A stretch of DNA of 64,000 nucleotides from Ophiocordyceps camponoti-saundersi (nom. inval.) (GCA_003339415.1 PDHQ01000003.1:310001-374000), one strand, 5' to 3'; shown: positions 44,794 through 59,381, numbered from the stretch's first letter. Notes: generated by a model from the sequence alone, not told the origin. A program made the numbers and translations.

Positions 44794-45416
44794 AAGGGGG
44801 GGAACAAAATAAAAAACCCCCCCTTTTTTTGGGTTGTATTTTTTTTCTTCTTTTTGGTTTACTGCTCTGTCTGCTTGGTGTTTTCGACTTGTTGTATTCT
44901 TCACGGGCTCGTCCCTTTTTGGTTGATCTTTTTCGTTGAGTATGAGCAAGGCGTGATGGCGTTGACAAGGGAGGCAACGGAAGCCGGTTGTTTTTTTTTT
45001 CTCCCTTCATAATGGCTGGATGGTATAATGGTTACGACGATGATGGTTTTTACTTTTATCTTCCTCTTTTCTAGGCTGGTTTTCTTCGTTTTTGGAAAAA
45101 AAAAACACACAGACGAACAGGATGTGTTTCTTTATTGAATCACAAATTGTGTGTTTTTTTGTATTTCTTTCTCCTTTCTTCCCCCCCCCCTGAATCTTTT
45201 TAATCCAAAGCATCACGGAAGTAAAGAGATTCGACGATGATAAAAACATGAAAACAAGGAATGCCATAAAGAACAAAAAAAAAACGTTGTTTTTGGCCTG
45301 CTGTTAAAGGTCATAAGAAAACAAGGGAAAAAAAACGCCTACACAAAAACCCTCCTTTCCTCTCCTCTCCTTAAGGTCATCTCATCTTTTCAAAACGAAC
45401 TTGTGTGTTTTTTTTT
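44794..45416. other. Convergent 3' region
   Basis: This T- and A-run-rich gap lies between the 3' ends of the LRR gene (+) and PSD2 (-). No gene is visible. Confidence 0.5.
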
Positions 45417-48400
45417 TCAAACAACGGCCGCTGCCATGGTATCGACTGTGGGGGCGGTGGAGAGCGTCCGGGGCGAAGACGACGCGTCTGGACTCTCGTC
45501 TGCGCTGTCGCCTGAGGATTCCTGCAGCGAGGCGAAGTTGCCCTGGATTCGACGCTTGGCTTCTCGCTTCTCGGCCTCGGTGATGTCGATGTCCTTCTTG
45601 CGCATGTCGGGAGTCCATTGAGGCTGGTCTGGGGAATGGCCAATGGACATGCCGACTCGGATCTGGATTGAAAAGGGGGGGGGGGGGTTGGTTAGCTCCC
45701 GTATGTGTGTGTGTATATATCGAGGTCATGTCCAGTACTCACCAACGTCTCCAGCGCGCCGTTGGAGTTGTCCACCAGGTCCGAGTCGAAGCGCATACGG
45801 CCCTCCTCAAAGAGTAGAAGCACGGTACTGCCTCCAAACTTAAAGTAGCCAAGCTCCTCGGCTCGACGAACCGTCTCCCCCTCGGCGCGGGTGATGACGG
45901 TGCTGCCGACCATCATGGCCCCGACGCAAATCACCATGACGCGCCCGTGATGCTCGCTGTCGATGGGGACCACGACCCGGACGTTCTCACCGTACACGTC
46001 GAGGGCGGACCGGATGGCCATGGGGTTGACCGTGTAATACTCGCCCGCGATCGTCACCGGCTTGCCCAGCACGCCGTCCACGGGGATGTGGAACCGATGG
46101 TAGTCCTGTGGCGCGAGCCGGAACACGCCCAGCGACCCGTTCTCGTATCGGGCCGCGTCGTCCGGGTATGCGTTGCCAAGCAGCCGCCGCATGTTGAACT
46201 CGCGGCCCTTGACCCAGATCTTGGTCGCCACCGTCATCTGGTCGAATACGACGCTGCGACAGTCGGCCGGCGACACGATGATCTTGCCGTTATCAGGCGC
46301 CGAGCAGGGACGCGCCTCGGGCTTCAGCGCCCGGTAGAAGAATTCGTTAAAGTTGCGGAACTCCTCTACCGGCAGCAAGACCTCCGACATGTCGAGTCGG
46401 TGAAACGAGATGAACTTTTCGATTTCGTCCCTCGACGCCGGGTCGTCAAACTTCTTACCCTGCTTGATGCTTAGGTTCTTGAGCAACTTCCGGACTGTCA
46501 TTTCTCTCAAGTCAGCTTCAAAGGATTGAAGACGGGGATAGAAAGGGGGTGCCCGACTTCGCTTATTCTCCATGTCGCGCGACTTGAGTCCCTTGTACAG
46601 CAACCGGATGCCCAGCCGCACGTAAACGCTCATCTTCTCCTCGTTTATCTGGCCCGTCATCCGGTCCTGGACCAGTATGTTGGCCGAGTTGGCCCCGAGC
46701 TTGTACCCGCCGTACGAGATCTTGGTGATGACCTTGGAGTACCATTTCCGCTGCGCCTGGCTGGCCGTGACGAAGCCGCCCATGAGCACCGTGTTGACCT
46801 GACGCCAGTCCTGACTCGCGCACGTCGCAATGTGCGTCACAATGTCCGAGTCGTTGCGCTTGTCCAGCCGCGGCTGATGGCAGATGGGGCATTCGGCAAT
46901 CTCCACCAAGTGCTCCTCGCCGCGCTCGTCTCCGAGGTCTTCTTCTGCCTCGGCCTCGACTGGAGCATTAATCTCCGGCACCGTTTGAGAGTCGCTCGAC
47001 GCCTCGGCCGGTCGGTTAAGGAGGTTCAGGTTCTTGGCGTCAGACACGAGGCCCTTGAGCTTGTCGCCGACCGACGACGGTTTGCTCTTGTTGCTGGGCT
47101 CCAGCTGGTCCTCGAGGCATATGACGGCTTCGTCCATGCTGAGGTTCCAGCTCTCTTCGTTTTCCGGTGTCCGGTGAGGGAAACGTTGGAAAAAGGAGTC
47201 AATGGTCGACTCCCTGAGCGTCGAGCCGAGCGTGTCCAACATGGTCGTCAGCTCGATGCGGCTGATCTCGCCGCTCTCATCCGTGTCATACTGCCGAAGC
47301 ATAGCCCGCCAGAACTGCTGTCGGAGGGCCGGGTAAGGCATGTACTTGGCGCGCAAGTAGATGGCCGGGCTGTGCTTCGCCTCCCACTTTTCCTGGTGTT
47401 TCATCTTGAGCGGCAGCACGTAGTCGTGAAAGTCAGACTCTTCCCCTTCCGTCGACGGCTCTGACGGCTCGGCGGGCGAGCTGACGGCCATCGAATCGAC
47501 CGGCGATAGGAACCCCTGCCCGTTGCCGGACTGGTTCTGACCCGGCTCGGGGGTTGAGCTCTGCGATGCCGTGTTTCTGAAACTGCCCGTCCTCATGAGC
47601 TTGCCCAGGCTTTGCGTGGACGAGGACCTGGACATGTTGAGCTTCCTGAAGCGCGACCTGGCGGCCCGAGGAGGAGCGTCGGCATAGGCCGGTAGCCAGA
47701 AGAGGCCCGTTTCGGGATCAGCCTGAGGAGCCTTTTCAATGAGGTCATGGACAGGAAAGGAGCAGGACGCGATAAAGTCGTTGCCCGAATACTTGTCGTG
47801 ATCGATGATGGTGAAGGAGAAGGAATAGGCCTGCTCGTGGCGCTGGACGTGGAATATCATCCTTTCGTTGAAGACGGGATTCAGGTTGTGTCTCACGCGA
47901 CGAGTGCGATACGTTTTCTTCCCGAGAGAGGCCACGACGAAGGGATCCATGTCGAAGCCGGTACGGGTCAGGTTGTGCTCGGGCGGCAGGTCCGTGACCT
48001 TGCAGATTTCGAGGAAGATGATGCCGACCACATCTGAGACGCTGTTGAAGGCGTACAGATTCTGGCGTCGGCGTCTCTTCAAGCCCCTGATGCGCAGGCG
48101 TCTCTTGCGCTTCTCGGCCGTCTCCTGGCCTTCAGGTTCCTCGTCGAGTTCGGTGAAGTTGTCGTCTTCGTCCATGTCTTGACCGCCGTAATCAGTCGTC
48201 GGGGCCAGAAGCGGCGTTGCGGATGGGGTGACAGTGCGGGAAGAGCCGATGTTGACGTCGCCGACGAGACCGTAGAATTTTTCCAACACCTGGCGCGCCG
48301 TGGCATTCGGGTTGGTGGTGTCGAAGAGGGTGAATTGCAGCTGCACCTCGCCGGAGACGACACCCGTCTTCTTGCCGGGCCGCTTGCTACGGAGGCGATA

Positions 48401-48938
48401 CCAGCGCGGCTCCTGTTCCGTCTGTTCGTTGATGAAGATTTCCTCGAGGGCCAAGTCAAATTCGCCCATATAATCCTTGCCAAAGCGGTCCTTGTCCCAG
48501 CAGATGACGTCGAGCACGAGGCTATGGACGGAGTTGACGGGCAGTTCTTCGATGGCGTTCCACTCGGGGTTCAGCGTCTTGGGCACCGAGTGGGTGACGG
48601 CGCGCGAGTCGCCAAGGGTCATGACGAGATACTGGATATGAAATCATCAGCTAATAGGGTTTTTGGGGCTGGCCGTCGACGCGAAACGCACCGGATCAGA
48701 CGTGCCGCAGCGATCTTTGGCCGCGAGGTTGCGAGCCTACAATGACCCCGAGTCAGCGCGTCCACGGGAGAGGAGGCTCGCGGCGAGGCATAGCGTGTAC
48801 CCTCATGACGACCACCTTGAGCGCGAGGCCATCGGCCGCGCTTTCGGCCTTGCCACCACGCATCGGGCTCTGACTTCTGGAGTTGCTGTTGGAGTTTGAC
48901 GAAGATGACGAGAGCAGGCGAGTCGGGACGATGCGCAT
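45417..48938 (-). CDS. PSD2: Phosphatidylserine decarboxylase 2 (C2-C2-EF-hand-PSD)
   Basis: Four exons (48801-48938, 48692-48736, 45743-48631, 45417-45662, complement) encode 1105 residues; introns are 64, 60 and 80 bp. The first C2 domain spans three exons: LALKVVVMR, then ARNLAAKDRCGTSDP, then YLVMTLGDSRAV. A second C2 is at about 260-365 (FDMDPFVVASLGKKTYRT, NLNPVFNERMIFHV). A canonical EF-hand loop, DTDESGEISRIE, is near 510. A C-x2-C-x15-H-x3-C cluster is near 636. The decarboxylase domain has YHRFHIPVDG and ends with the GGST autocleavage motif near residue 994, where the pyruvoyl group forms. The enzyme converts phosphatidylserine to phosphatidylethanolamine in endomembranes. The 45-nt exon 2 is a micro-exon. 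It is divergent from PCT1. Confidence 0.92.
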
Positions 48939-49623
48939 GGCGGTTAATTACTGCCTTTAGTGGAGAGCGGGGCCGCTGTGGGAGGGTCTCCCCCGGGGGG
49001 TGACGGTGGGTGTCGGCGGAAGGTTTAGAGGGCACACGGGGGAGGGGCTGCTAGGCTTTAGTGGTGGTAACGGCGGTGGTTTGACCAGCAATTGTCGATT
49101 TGAGAGGTGGATGAAGACCATTCACCGGCAGTCAGTCTCGTCTCCAGGAGTTGGCAAATAATCAGAGCAATCGAATGAATATGAAGAGGAGGAAGGACAA
49201 GGGACAGATGAAGGCCGACAGTGCGCAACACGGTATGGACTTGTTGGGGAGGGGAGGGGAAAGGGGAGGCTCCTCGCACAGCCTCCAGGCAGAACGAATG
49301 AGAAGCTACCTTAGATTCGTGGAGTCTAAGCCATTGGGGGCAAGAGGTCGGGGAAGAAGAAATAGTTGAGGGAGGAGAGCAGGGCAGCGCGAGGTGACGC
49401 AGCAGAAAAGCCACTGCTGGGCCCCCTTTTGGGAGAAGAGATGACATGGTTGAAAGGGAGATGATTGTTTGACGGGGGGGGGAACACTAGGTTGCGGCTG
49501 ATGGCGAAACGCAACAGTATTTGGTACACGGAGTTTCTAATCACATCTGTTGGCGAGGCTGGGCCACTTGTTCATGAAAGGGGGGATTCACGTTTCGTCA
49601 GTTTACCACCTCGGCAATATACG

Positions 49624-49657
<34 letters not shown>

Positions 49658-50047
49658 CAGAGAAACGACGCGCCTTGGCTAGATAGACGCGATGATGCAA
49701 CTGTTTTTTTTTTTTGTAGCGGAGACTCGACGACAAGAATGCCGCCGACGTTATCGCTGTGCCAAGCTGTCGTACCGCCTGGCGTGGGCGGCATTCCCGA
49801 CGCGCGCCGGCATGACGTCTTGTCTATTGTTGACGTGCTGTCTTGACTTGCTGTCTTGTCTTGACGTGCTATCTCGACGTGCTATCTCGACGTGCTATCT
49901 CGACGTGCTATCTCGACGTGCTATCTTGACGAGACCCCACCAGAGTCAAGCTTTACTACCGGTCCGCCGCCGCCCACAACCCGGAAAAAAAAAACCTGTC
50001 TCTCTCCGAAACCATCATCCTTTCTGTCATCATCGTCATCTATCGTC
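48939..50047. promoter_or_regulatory. Divergent PSD2 / PCT1 intergenic region
   Basis: This 1.1-kb region lies between the start codons of two phospholipid-biosynthesis genes. It contains purine-rich stretches, a GA microsatellite (about 49628-49657), a T-run at 49706-49716 and a 13-bp minisatellite at 49831-49931. I found no obvious CATGTGAAAT (inositol/choline-responsive) element. No gene is visible. Confidence 0.5.
49831..49931 (+). repeat. 13-bp minisatellite upstream of PCT1
   Basis: Tandem copies of TGACGTGCTATCT / CGACGTGCTATCT: full units at 49831-49843, 49844-49856, 49862-49874, 49875-49887, 49888-49900, 49901-49913 and 49914-49926. A 5-bp remnant (49857-49861) sits between the second and third, and a partial unit ends the array. 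The last four full units before the end are identical. It ends about 115 bp upstream of the PCT1 start codon, so it lies in the promoter or 5' leader. Confidence 0.85.
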
Positions 50048-51605
<1,558 letters not shown>

Positions 51606-54486
51606 AAACGGACAAGCAGAAACGAGGCCGCATCCATGGCTGGCGCAAGGAAAGGAATCGGCGGGTCTACGTGCCTTGGAAAGGCATACTACCTACCTAG
51701 TACGAGTAGATATAACGGACGGCGTTTTGCAACTTTATTGTAATTGCGTTTGTCTCGGATTCCAGCAACAAGAATTAGATGGGATGAAAATGCCACGACA
51801 AATCGCATTCTAGGGCTGAACCCCTTGAACCCGCTTGATCGGGTCCGCCCCTGAAAAGGGCATGCTCTTGCAATTCCCTCGTGCTCCTAGTGAAACAGAA
51901 ACCCGGCAAATAGACCGACGCGGCCCCCAGTGGTAGCAGGTTCGCAGCAACATGCAGGCCCGAAGAAGACATTCCAGAAGGACGCGTCGATGAGCGTTTT
52001 GCGTGAAACAGAGAGCCTGTGAGAGGGAGGTGGCATCGCAGCGGGAACGCCGGTGGGGAACGGAGCGAACCAACTCCAGCGACGTCATACGTACACCAAG
52101 TGTATGTAAGTCGGCGTCATGCCGAGCTGGTTCGGTAGGTAGGGATCGTGGGTGAAGGGGCTGAAGACGAAGCCCTGCGGATCGGGCCGTTTTGTCTTTC
52201 CCACCGCTGATTGCCTACCTATCTGACTGACTGACTATCTGCCAGCCTGCTTCTATCTAGTACTGACCTAGCAAGGCATCATCTGTTGTTGGCGCCAACA
52301 GTTGCCGTGTTCTATGCGCATGCATGTGGAAGAATAGGAGATGGAGGCATCGACCTGAAAATAGGATCGATCCGGGATGGGAAGGGGAAAAGGAGAGACA
52401 GACAGGATGGGCAGCTAAAAATAGGGCGTGGTGGTATCGTGATGAAGGGTTTGTCGGCAGGCACCTCGAGATGCAACAGTCTACATACTACCTACGACCT
52501 ACCCACCCGCCTCCCTACATACCTACATAACTACCTACCTAGGCCCTACCAACCACCTCCCTATGAGCTCCATGTTCTTTATTGAGCTACAAGCTATATA
52601 GGCCATGTGTCGATATACACACACATGTATGTGGTAGCATCTTCATCCGTCCATGCCCCATACTGCTACATATATTCGCAGGCACATATCCGCAGAACAC
52701 ACGCATAATGATGCTATACCTAATTTAATAGTTGATATATCTGTTCCTTGCTCTGCACCTTGGACATGCATATGCTGTGCTCCGGAGTAGGAAGGTGCTA
52801 AAGCAAGCCCCTGTAGGACGCGAGAATTAGAGTCGTCTGTGAGACCGGAGAAATTCGTCTCTCGTTTTACACGTAGACAGCGGTTTTGCCATATTGACTA
52901 CCTATCTCACTGACGGAGACTGCACTCACTTCACGCGTATCTCGGGTGCGAATTCCTGTACAGTGTTCGCGATGCTGTGCGCAGGTGGTCTGCAGCTTAC
53001 CACCCGGTACCATGTACAGTTCGTCCGTAAGAAGAACACTGTACTGCGGGGGAAGAGCGGGAAGTAGCTTAGTGCGGTTGCCTAATCAGGGATCGTCCCG
53101 TTGCCTTGCGGGCCCCGATAATGTTATTCGCACGACGACGCATCACCAGTCACCACCAATCACCACTTCCACCACTACCAAGTCCCAGCAGTTTTCCCCG
53201 GATTTTCCTCATTACCACGCCACAGCCGGATCGGGGCACAAAACTGGCGGGATAAGCGCCGAAGAAACCCCCGCCCTACTTCAGCTGGACCATCAGCCCT
53301 TAGCTGCAGGGCACGGCAGAAGGTAGGTCAGAGCGAATCTGAAGGGGAAAAACACATCATCAACGACGGCCAACTGGCTCGCGAGCTTTGATTTTGATTC
53401 GGCAAAGAGAATTGCAGGAGAGATAGAACAATGGAAAAGATGGTGCCTACATCGGATCCTGAAACTGGCCGAAAAAAAGACAACTGCGACAACTGTTCGG
53501 AGCACTCCCATCCCTTCAACGTGGCTGAGGTCAGACGAATGCATGTTATTCGTCTGCCGATCTCTTACTTGCATCTGTGCGCTATTCTCAGAAGCGAAAT
53601 GCGGCCTGTCGGCGAGGCTCTCATCGACAACAGCTGTCAGAGCTCGTTGGTCGTACGGAACCGAGCCAGTACCTGCTTCGCCACCGTCGCATCTCAACCA
53701 GGGCCCGGCTCCCAAGAAGATGCATAGCAAAACTCCCTATTCGTCTCTCAACGCCTTCTAATTATGTCCTTTTCTTCGTTCATACCCTTTCCTGCGCATA
53801 AAGGAGTTTCCGGTACCATGCTACCTACCTTACCTACCTACATGCACACCCACCCACACACTCACACTCACACTCACACTCACACTCACACACATATGGA
53901 CGCCGACCTTGGACGCCCGACATCCCATCCCATGCGTGTCGTCAGCCTCCACCGGCGTTGCCCGAGACGTCGGACCTTGCCTCATCGGGGCTTTTGCTTC
54001 TGCACATGCGGCCCAGGGCTCAGCTCCCGGGGCTGTTGGTCGCGCCGGCATCATCGTCCGTCCACCTCTTTCTTACTTCTGCCTGATTCATCTCACATCA
54101 ACCTCAACTATGCCTTCTTCCATTCTATCTTTGTCATCCGACTGTGTGCTGTTTCATCGCAGATGGGGGCTGCGTGTCACATTGTCGTCCCCCTGCTTTT
54201 CCTTGCGAGGCTGAGAGCGGCATACGGTTTCTTTCCCCCAGACTCTCTCTCAAACGCCCCGGACGCCGTTGCCGTTGAGCCTCTCGGTATCCCTTCACTG
54301 ACGCCACAGCCCCCCCTCCCCTCCTCACCCCTCACCCACTAGATCGACGACTACCTCCCGTCTAGTTTTCCAGAAACGTCTTCTCCGTGTTGGCTTTCAA
54401 GGGTCTTTTCTTGGTGGCCGGGCTGTGTACTGCTAAGTTTGGACTCGTGTCTCCCGCCTCACTCGCTTCCATTTTCGGTTCCCGCC
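51606..54486. other. 2.9-kb intergenic region upstream of the transcription-factor gene
   Basis: This gap follows PCT1 and precedes the zinc-finger factor. It contains CTACC/TACAT tracts (about 52480-52560) with a CCTAGG at 52539-52544, and a CACACT microsatellite at about 53850-53893. A long leader or promoter for the transcription factor is likely on the right. Open frames here are short and low-complexity, so I call no gene. Confidence 0.45.
53850..53893 (+). repeat. CACACT microsatellite
   Basis: About six copies of a CACACT/CTCACA hexamer lie in the upstream region of the zinc-finger transcription-factor gene. Confidence 0.7.
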
Positions 54487-57400
54487 ATGGCCAGCCTTAA
54501 AAACATCATGAACGTCGATGACGATCATCCCATAAAGACGCCCAGGGAGTCGATCCCAAGATTCGCTCACCATCCCGAGCCGTCGATATCTACGTCAAAC
54601 CCCCCTGGTTACTCTACCTCATCATCGCCGGCCTTGTCAGCCAGGGCTCAAATACAGACGACCTCCTCGCACCCTCACCGTCCCGCAGCCTCAGAATCAT
54701 CACAGTCCTCTCTTCCCCTGGGATTCCATCTCGGCTACGGGTCAGATATCACGGCGCCCGCCAGACGCCAGACTGCCACCGCTACCGACTCAATGGATCC
54801 ATCATCATACGACAGGGGCCAAGGCCAAAGCCATATTGGCGGCCCCTATGCCGGCCAACCATCGAGGCCTTTCGTCCCGACTAAGCTAACCCCCATCACG
54901 GGTAGGGTAAGTCGGGCGAAGAAGGGGCTGGCCGTCCACACTTGCGATCTGTGTAGACCCCCAAAGGTAGGATCTGATTCTTGACCGGCCATCTGCGACT
55001 CTGTGGAACTGACGCATCCTTCTCCACCGCAGACTTTCACCAGAGCCGAACATCTAAGGTTCGTGTGCTTCGCGTCGTGGCTGACGGGTCGTCTCTCTGG
55101 CTGACCGTCTACTGCTAGACGGCATCAGTTGAGCCATCAGCCTCCGGGCCTGCCGTGTCAGGTCCCTGGCTGTGACAAGGTCTTTCATCGCAAGGACCTT
55201 CTGGAACGGCACCAGCAGAGGCAGTAAGTGGTCGCCTCCAAGTCTTGCGCCGTAGGCTTACCTTCTGACGTGACGAGCAGCGATCAAGAAGAAAGGCTGG
55301 CTGGGGGCGTGAGCCGCCGCTCTATGAGCCGCCCTCACGGTTCCGCAAGTCCCGCTCGAGCCAGTCTGGACGAGCGGACGTCGAGGGGTCCTGTGCCGGC
55401 AGCGCCGCCCTTTGGCAGTCCTCCTCTGGGTTCGAGGCCAACATCGGCACCGGGCGGTCCCGGACGATCCTTGGGGCACGGAAAGTGGTCGGTGACGGGC
55501 AGCTCATCGCCTCCGTTGCGGCATCTCCAAGCGCAATTCGCCCCCAAGAGCTCGACGCCGGAATGCATGATTGACCCATTACCAATGGACGTCTTCAAAC
55601 CCGACTCGGAGCCCGGTCTCGGCTTGATGGATGTGCCCGAACTGTGCGGACCGCATGTCGGCTCCGAAGCGTCTCTGGTCTCTTGGACGAGCGAACACAG
55701 CGTAGATCACTCTGGTCCCAGCAGCAACTACTCGACGCCGCCCCCCTCAGATGTCTCTCAGCTCGACCAGCCCGCAGCCCGGTCGTCAAGTTCGATGTGG
55801 GTCGACTCCCTGGAGCCATCAGCCGTCTCCAGTCGGATGTTGATGGACCACAGCAGCTACCCTCTCGCGTCGCTGGGATACAACAGCCCTCCTCCGCCAC
55901 AGCCTTACTCAACGTCGAACTATGGGGACACGGCCAGCGTGGCGTTTCCCGGCTTCGACGATAGTAGCCTATACGGCACCCCGGTCCCGGACACGACGGC
56001 CCGTAGCCTGTCGCCGCAAGTGGTCGTCGGGCAGTGCTCCGAGACGCTGGTGACGGCTCCGGCGGCGCTGCCCGGGGACAGGATGCTCCGCGCCGTGTCA
56101 TGCGGCCTCGCACCGGAGACGACGTTTGGTTTGCTGGCGGCCGAGGGCCTCATGCCTCCGCTGAGCGGCGAGGCGGTGCGCTCGATGCCGACGTACTTGA
56201 ACCTCTACTGGCAAAAGGTGCACCCCATGTATCCCATCATCCACCGTGCCACCTTTGAGGAGGCCTCGGGCCAGCACACGGACGTGCTCCGGTGCGCCAT
56301 GGCGGCCGTGGCGACGCAATTTCTAGTTCACAAGGAACACCGCATCAACGGCAGCCAGCTGCACGACTACGCATGGCAGATGTCGGAGAACGTGAGTGGG
56401 CGTCTGCCAAGGTTTCCGAGGGCCTCGCTGACGGGACGCAGATTGTCGGCTTGCTTCCCAATGCGGCGAGCTGGCCGCTGCCGGTGATGCAGGCAGTGCT
56501 GTTGTGCGAGTACTATGCGCGTTTCCGGGGACGCAGTAAGGAGGCCTATCAGCCATCGCCCCGATTTAACAAGCTATACCAGATGGTTAGTTGAAGCTCC
56601 TTTCCTTCTTCTCTCTTTCCTCCTTTTGTCGATACTGGACGACGCCTGTGTTCCTTGTCTACTGTTTCTCAATTTCGTTGCTCGACACTTTCGGTCGTAA
56701 AGGGGTCCATGAGGCTCAACTCCGTCGCAGGTCGCCAGCAGCCAACCAATCTGCGAAGGAACGAGTGTCTTGGGAACGACGTGGCGAAGCTGGATACTAC
56801 AGGAGTCGAGGCGAAGACTCCTCGCGGCCTGCTTCCTCCTCAGCGTGCACGGCAACTGGTACTACGAACAGCCGCTGATGGCGGATCTCGGACTGGACAA
56901 GTTTTCGCCCATGATGCTACCGATAGCACTATCGGCGAACTCGACTCATGCGTGGGAGGCGGCCAACGCCGACAAGTGGGCGGCCCTGGACGCAGCCTCG
57001 GCCAGGACGCAGATGGTCGGCGAGGTGCTACAGCAGCCGCTGACGGCGTTGGATATGGAGGCGATGCCATCGTTTGACGCGTCGATCCTCCTGGCGGCGC
57101 ACGCTTTGCAGCTGCCACGACGACGCAAGCACACGGAAGTCGAGGTGCTCGAGGACCCCCTGCGAGCCTCGCAGACGATGACGAAGCTGTTCCCGCGCTC
57201 GCCGGTGGCCTACGTCTACCTGGCACTTCACCACACGCCGCTGCATTGGTTGCTGTCAGTCTCGGGCGACAGTTGGGTCTTTAACAGAAAGGTTCGGCAC
57301 GCGAGCTTCTTCCACGAGCACCAGCACAAACTGGATCGGTGGAGGGCCTCAGGCAGCGCGGCAGCGGCGACGCTATTTGCGGCCAAGGCTTTGAAGCTGT

Positions 57401-57765
57401 TTCTCGGGCTCGAGAGCGGCGGCAACGGCAACGGTATCAGCGGCAGCGGCAGCAGCAGGGTGGCATGGAGGGACATTTCCGACTTTTGGGGAGTCTACGT
57501 TTGTGCTCTCATCTGCTGGGCCGCAGCTGGACAGGGCGGCGGCAGGCCGACGCGAGCCTCGGCGTCTCGGTGGATCCTGGAAGTTGCCGAAGGAGGAAGC
57601 GGCGGCGCGGTCCAGGCCCTGGCCGGTGGTTTGGTGGGATCGAGGGGCGTCATCGGGCTTGCTCGTGACGTGCTGGAGAGGGATTGTCTGGGGAGGCGGA
57701 GCATCCTGTTCGCCGACGCTGTGGGAGTGCTACGAAAGCTGGATGAGGGTCAGGGGTGGAGGTGA
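54487..57765 (+). CDS. C2H2 zinc-finger transcription factor with fungal-specific TF domain
   Basis: Six exons (54487-54966, 55033-55058, 55119-55223, 55281-56391, 56442-56585, 56731-57765) encode 966 residues. Two C2H2 fingers are built from four exons: HTCDLCRPPK, then TFTRAEHLR, then RHQLSHQPPGLPCQVPGCDKVFHRKDLLERHQQRH. The 26-nt exon 2 lies inside finger 1. A Ser/Pro-rich stretch follows, then a fungal-specific transcription-factor domain from about residue 507 (YLNLYWQKVHPMYPIIHRATFEEA) including WILQESRRRLLAACFLLSVHG in the last exon. C2H2 plus this domain is typical of nuclear regulators of secondary or carbon/nitrogen metabolism, but I cannot name an orthologue. All introns are 50-145 bp. 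The intron 5 acceptor (ccgtcgcag) was chosen by frame and family fit and is the least certain junction. Confidence 0.82.
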
Positions 57766-59381
57766 GAAAAGACGAACCGGATCTTGAGACAGAAGAGAGG
57801 ATGCGGAACTGAGAGGTAGTTGCTGTTGACGACGACGACAACGACGATGATGCTGATGATGATGATGCTCGGCGGCTGGACAACCCGGCCATGAGTCCTG
57901 TTTGGTTTGACGAGTCAGACAACGGTAAGAGGATGGGGGGGGGGAGGATCTGGAGAGGTTGCTTTGATACTATTCTTGTCTGGCCTTTTTTCTCTTTTCG
58001 GAGTCTTTTTTCGGCGGATGACGTCTGGGTTGGGTTGCTTGCGTTTTATGATATGACCGAGGCGTTACGCCCTCTTGTCGAATACTGTTGCTGCCTACCT
58101 ATCTACCGACTTACCTACCTACATGCCTTGTATATATATATGCAAGAGTGTGTACGTGTGTGTATAGGTAGGTAGGTAGTAGGTAGTTGGATAGTTGGAT
58201 AGTAGGGTTGAGATTTGTGTATGAATATCACGTTGAAGAAGATTGACTGGCTTGTTGAGTTGGTAACTAACTAACTAACTAACTAACCAACCACCTGTTT
58301 CTCTACTCGGAGGATCAACCATCTTTCCACACTCTTCCCCCCCTCTCTCTAGCAACAGAGCAAGTTCAAGTCTTAGTCTCTGCTTATAATAGAACCGAAA
58401 CCCAAAGCAGAGCCAAACCAAAGGTTCCCCAACACAGGCTCCAGCCCGCGCCGAGAAGACGGTCCCGAGAAAGGGGTGTGGGGGGAAAGAAAGAAAGAAG
58501 GGGAATCTTTTTCCGTCTGGTTCGCTTTACACACGTCCATGACATGAAGGAATGGAGTGTGTTGTTCTTTGTGCATTGACTTGGATAGGTGTTGTGTTTG
58601 TTATTCGTGGTTGTGAATAAGGGTTGTCTGTCATTGTTTACTCAGTGTAAGTTGAGAGAGACATGTCCATCATCTTCAACTTGTCTTTACTTCTGTATTG
58701 ATCTATTACTAAAGATACATTACATTATGCACATTCATAGAGTTGGGTGACAATAGGTTGCATGTTCTTTTGCTTTTATGCTCGCGTTCCCTCTTGAGCA
58801 TAGGCAGGGTTGTGGTGGGCGGAGTGGAAAGAGGGGATAAACTGGATAACTCGGACGGAGAGCTTTAAAGCAAGGAGGTATAAATGACGACGACGTGTGT
58901 ACATACCTAGGTATATATGAGTGTGTGTACGGAATAACTTACATGCATATCTCCTCCATACTTGTGTTATATAGCCTTATACAGCATTGAACCTTCGTCT
59001 TACCCTCCTTCGGCCTCGTCAACAATCATATCGCCCTCCTCTTCTCTCTTCATCTTCTCACGGATATTCAATTCGGGACCTTGTTGTTGGACTGGGTCTT
59101 TCCCTACCTATTGATGGATTATCATCATGAATACCTACTTCCATGCTTCCCCTTCCCCCTTCCCTTTCCCTTCCCTTAAAACCTCCCCCTCCCCCCCCTT
59201 TCGGTGCATGTCACATACATACACGAGTATATATCCCCTGTGTCCTCCCCTCTCAACCATCTCTCTCGAACCGTCACGATGCGCCTTTCCACCGTCCCTC
59301 CTTCCCTCCCCTGCCCCTTGAAATGGACAAAGACACACACACACACACTATCCGTGAGAAGGGAGGAAAAAAAAAAGAAAA
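57766..59381. other. 1.6-kb convergent intergenic region
   Basis: This lies between the 3' ends of the zinc-finger gene (+) and the HRP1 gene (-). It contains a 12-bp palindrome, ATACCTAGGTAT, at 58903-58914, AACTAACT tandem copies at about 58266-58287 and TACC/GGTA tracts at 58090-58185. No gene is visible. Confidence 0.5.

Noticed and set aside
46526..47464. 312-codon plus-strand frame over PSD2
   Set aside because: It is antisense to the conserved EF-hand/linker/decarboxylase region; shadow of codon bias.
49831..49931. CRISPR-like array
   Set aside because: The 13-bp units are directly abutting with no spacers, and this is a nuclear fungal genome, so it is a minisatellite.
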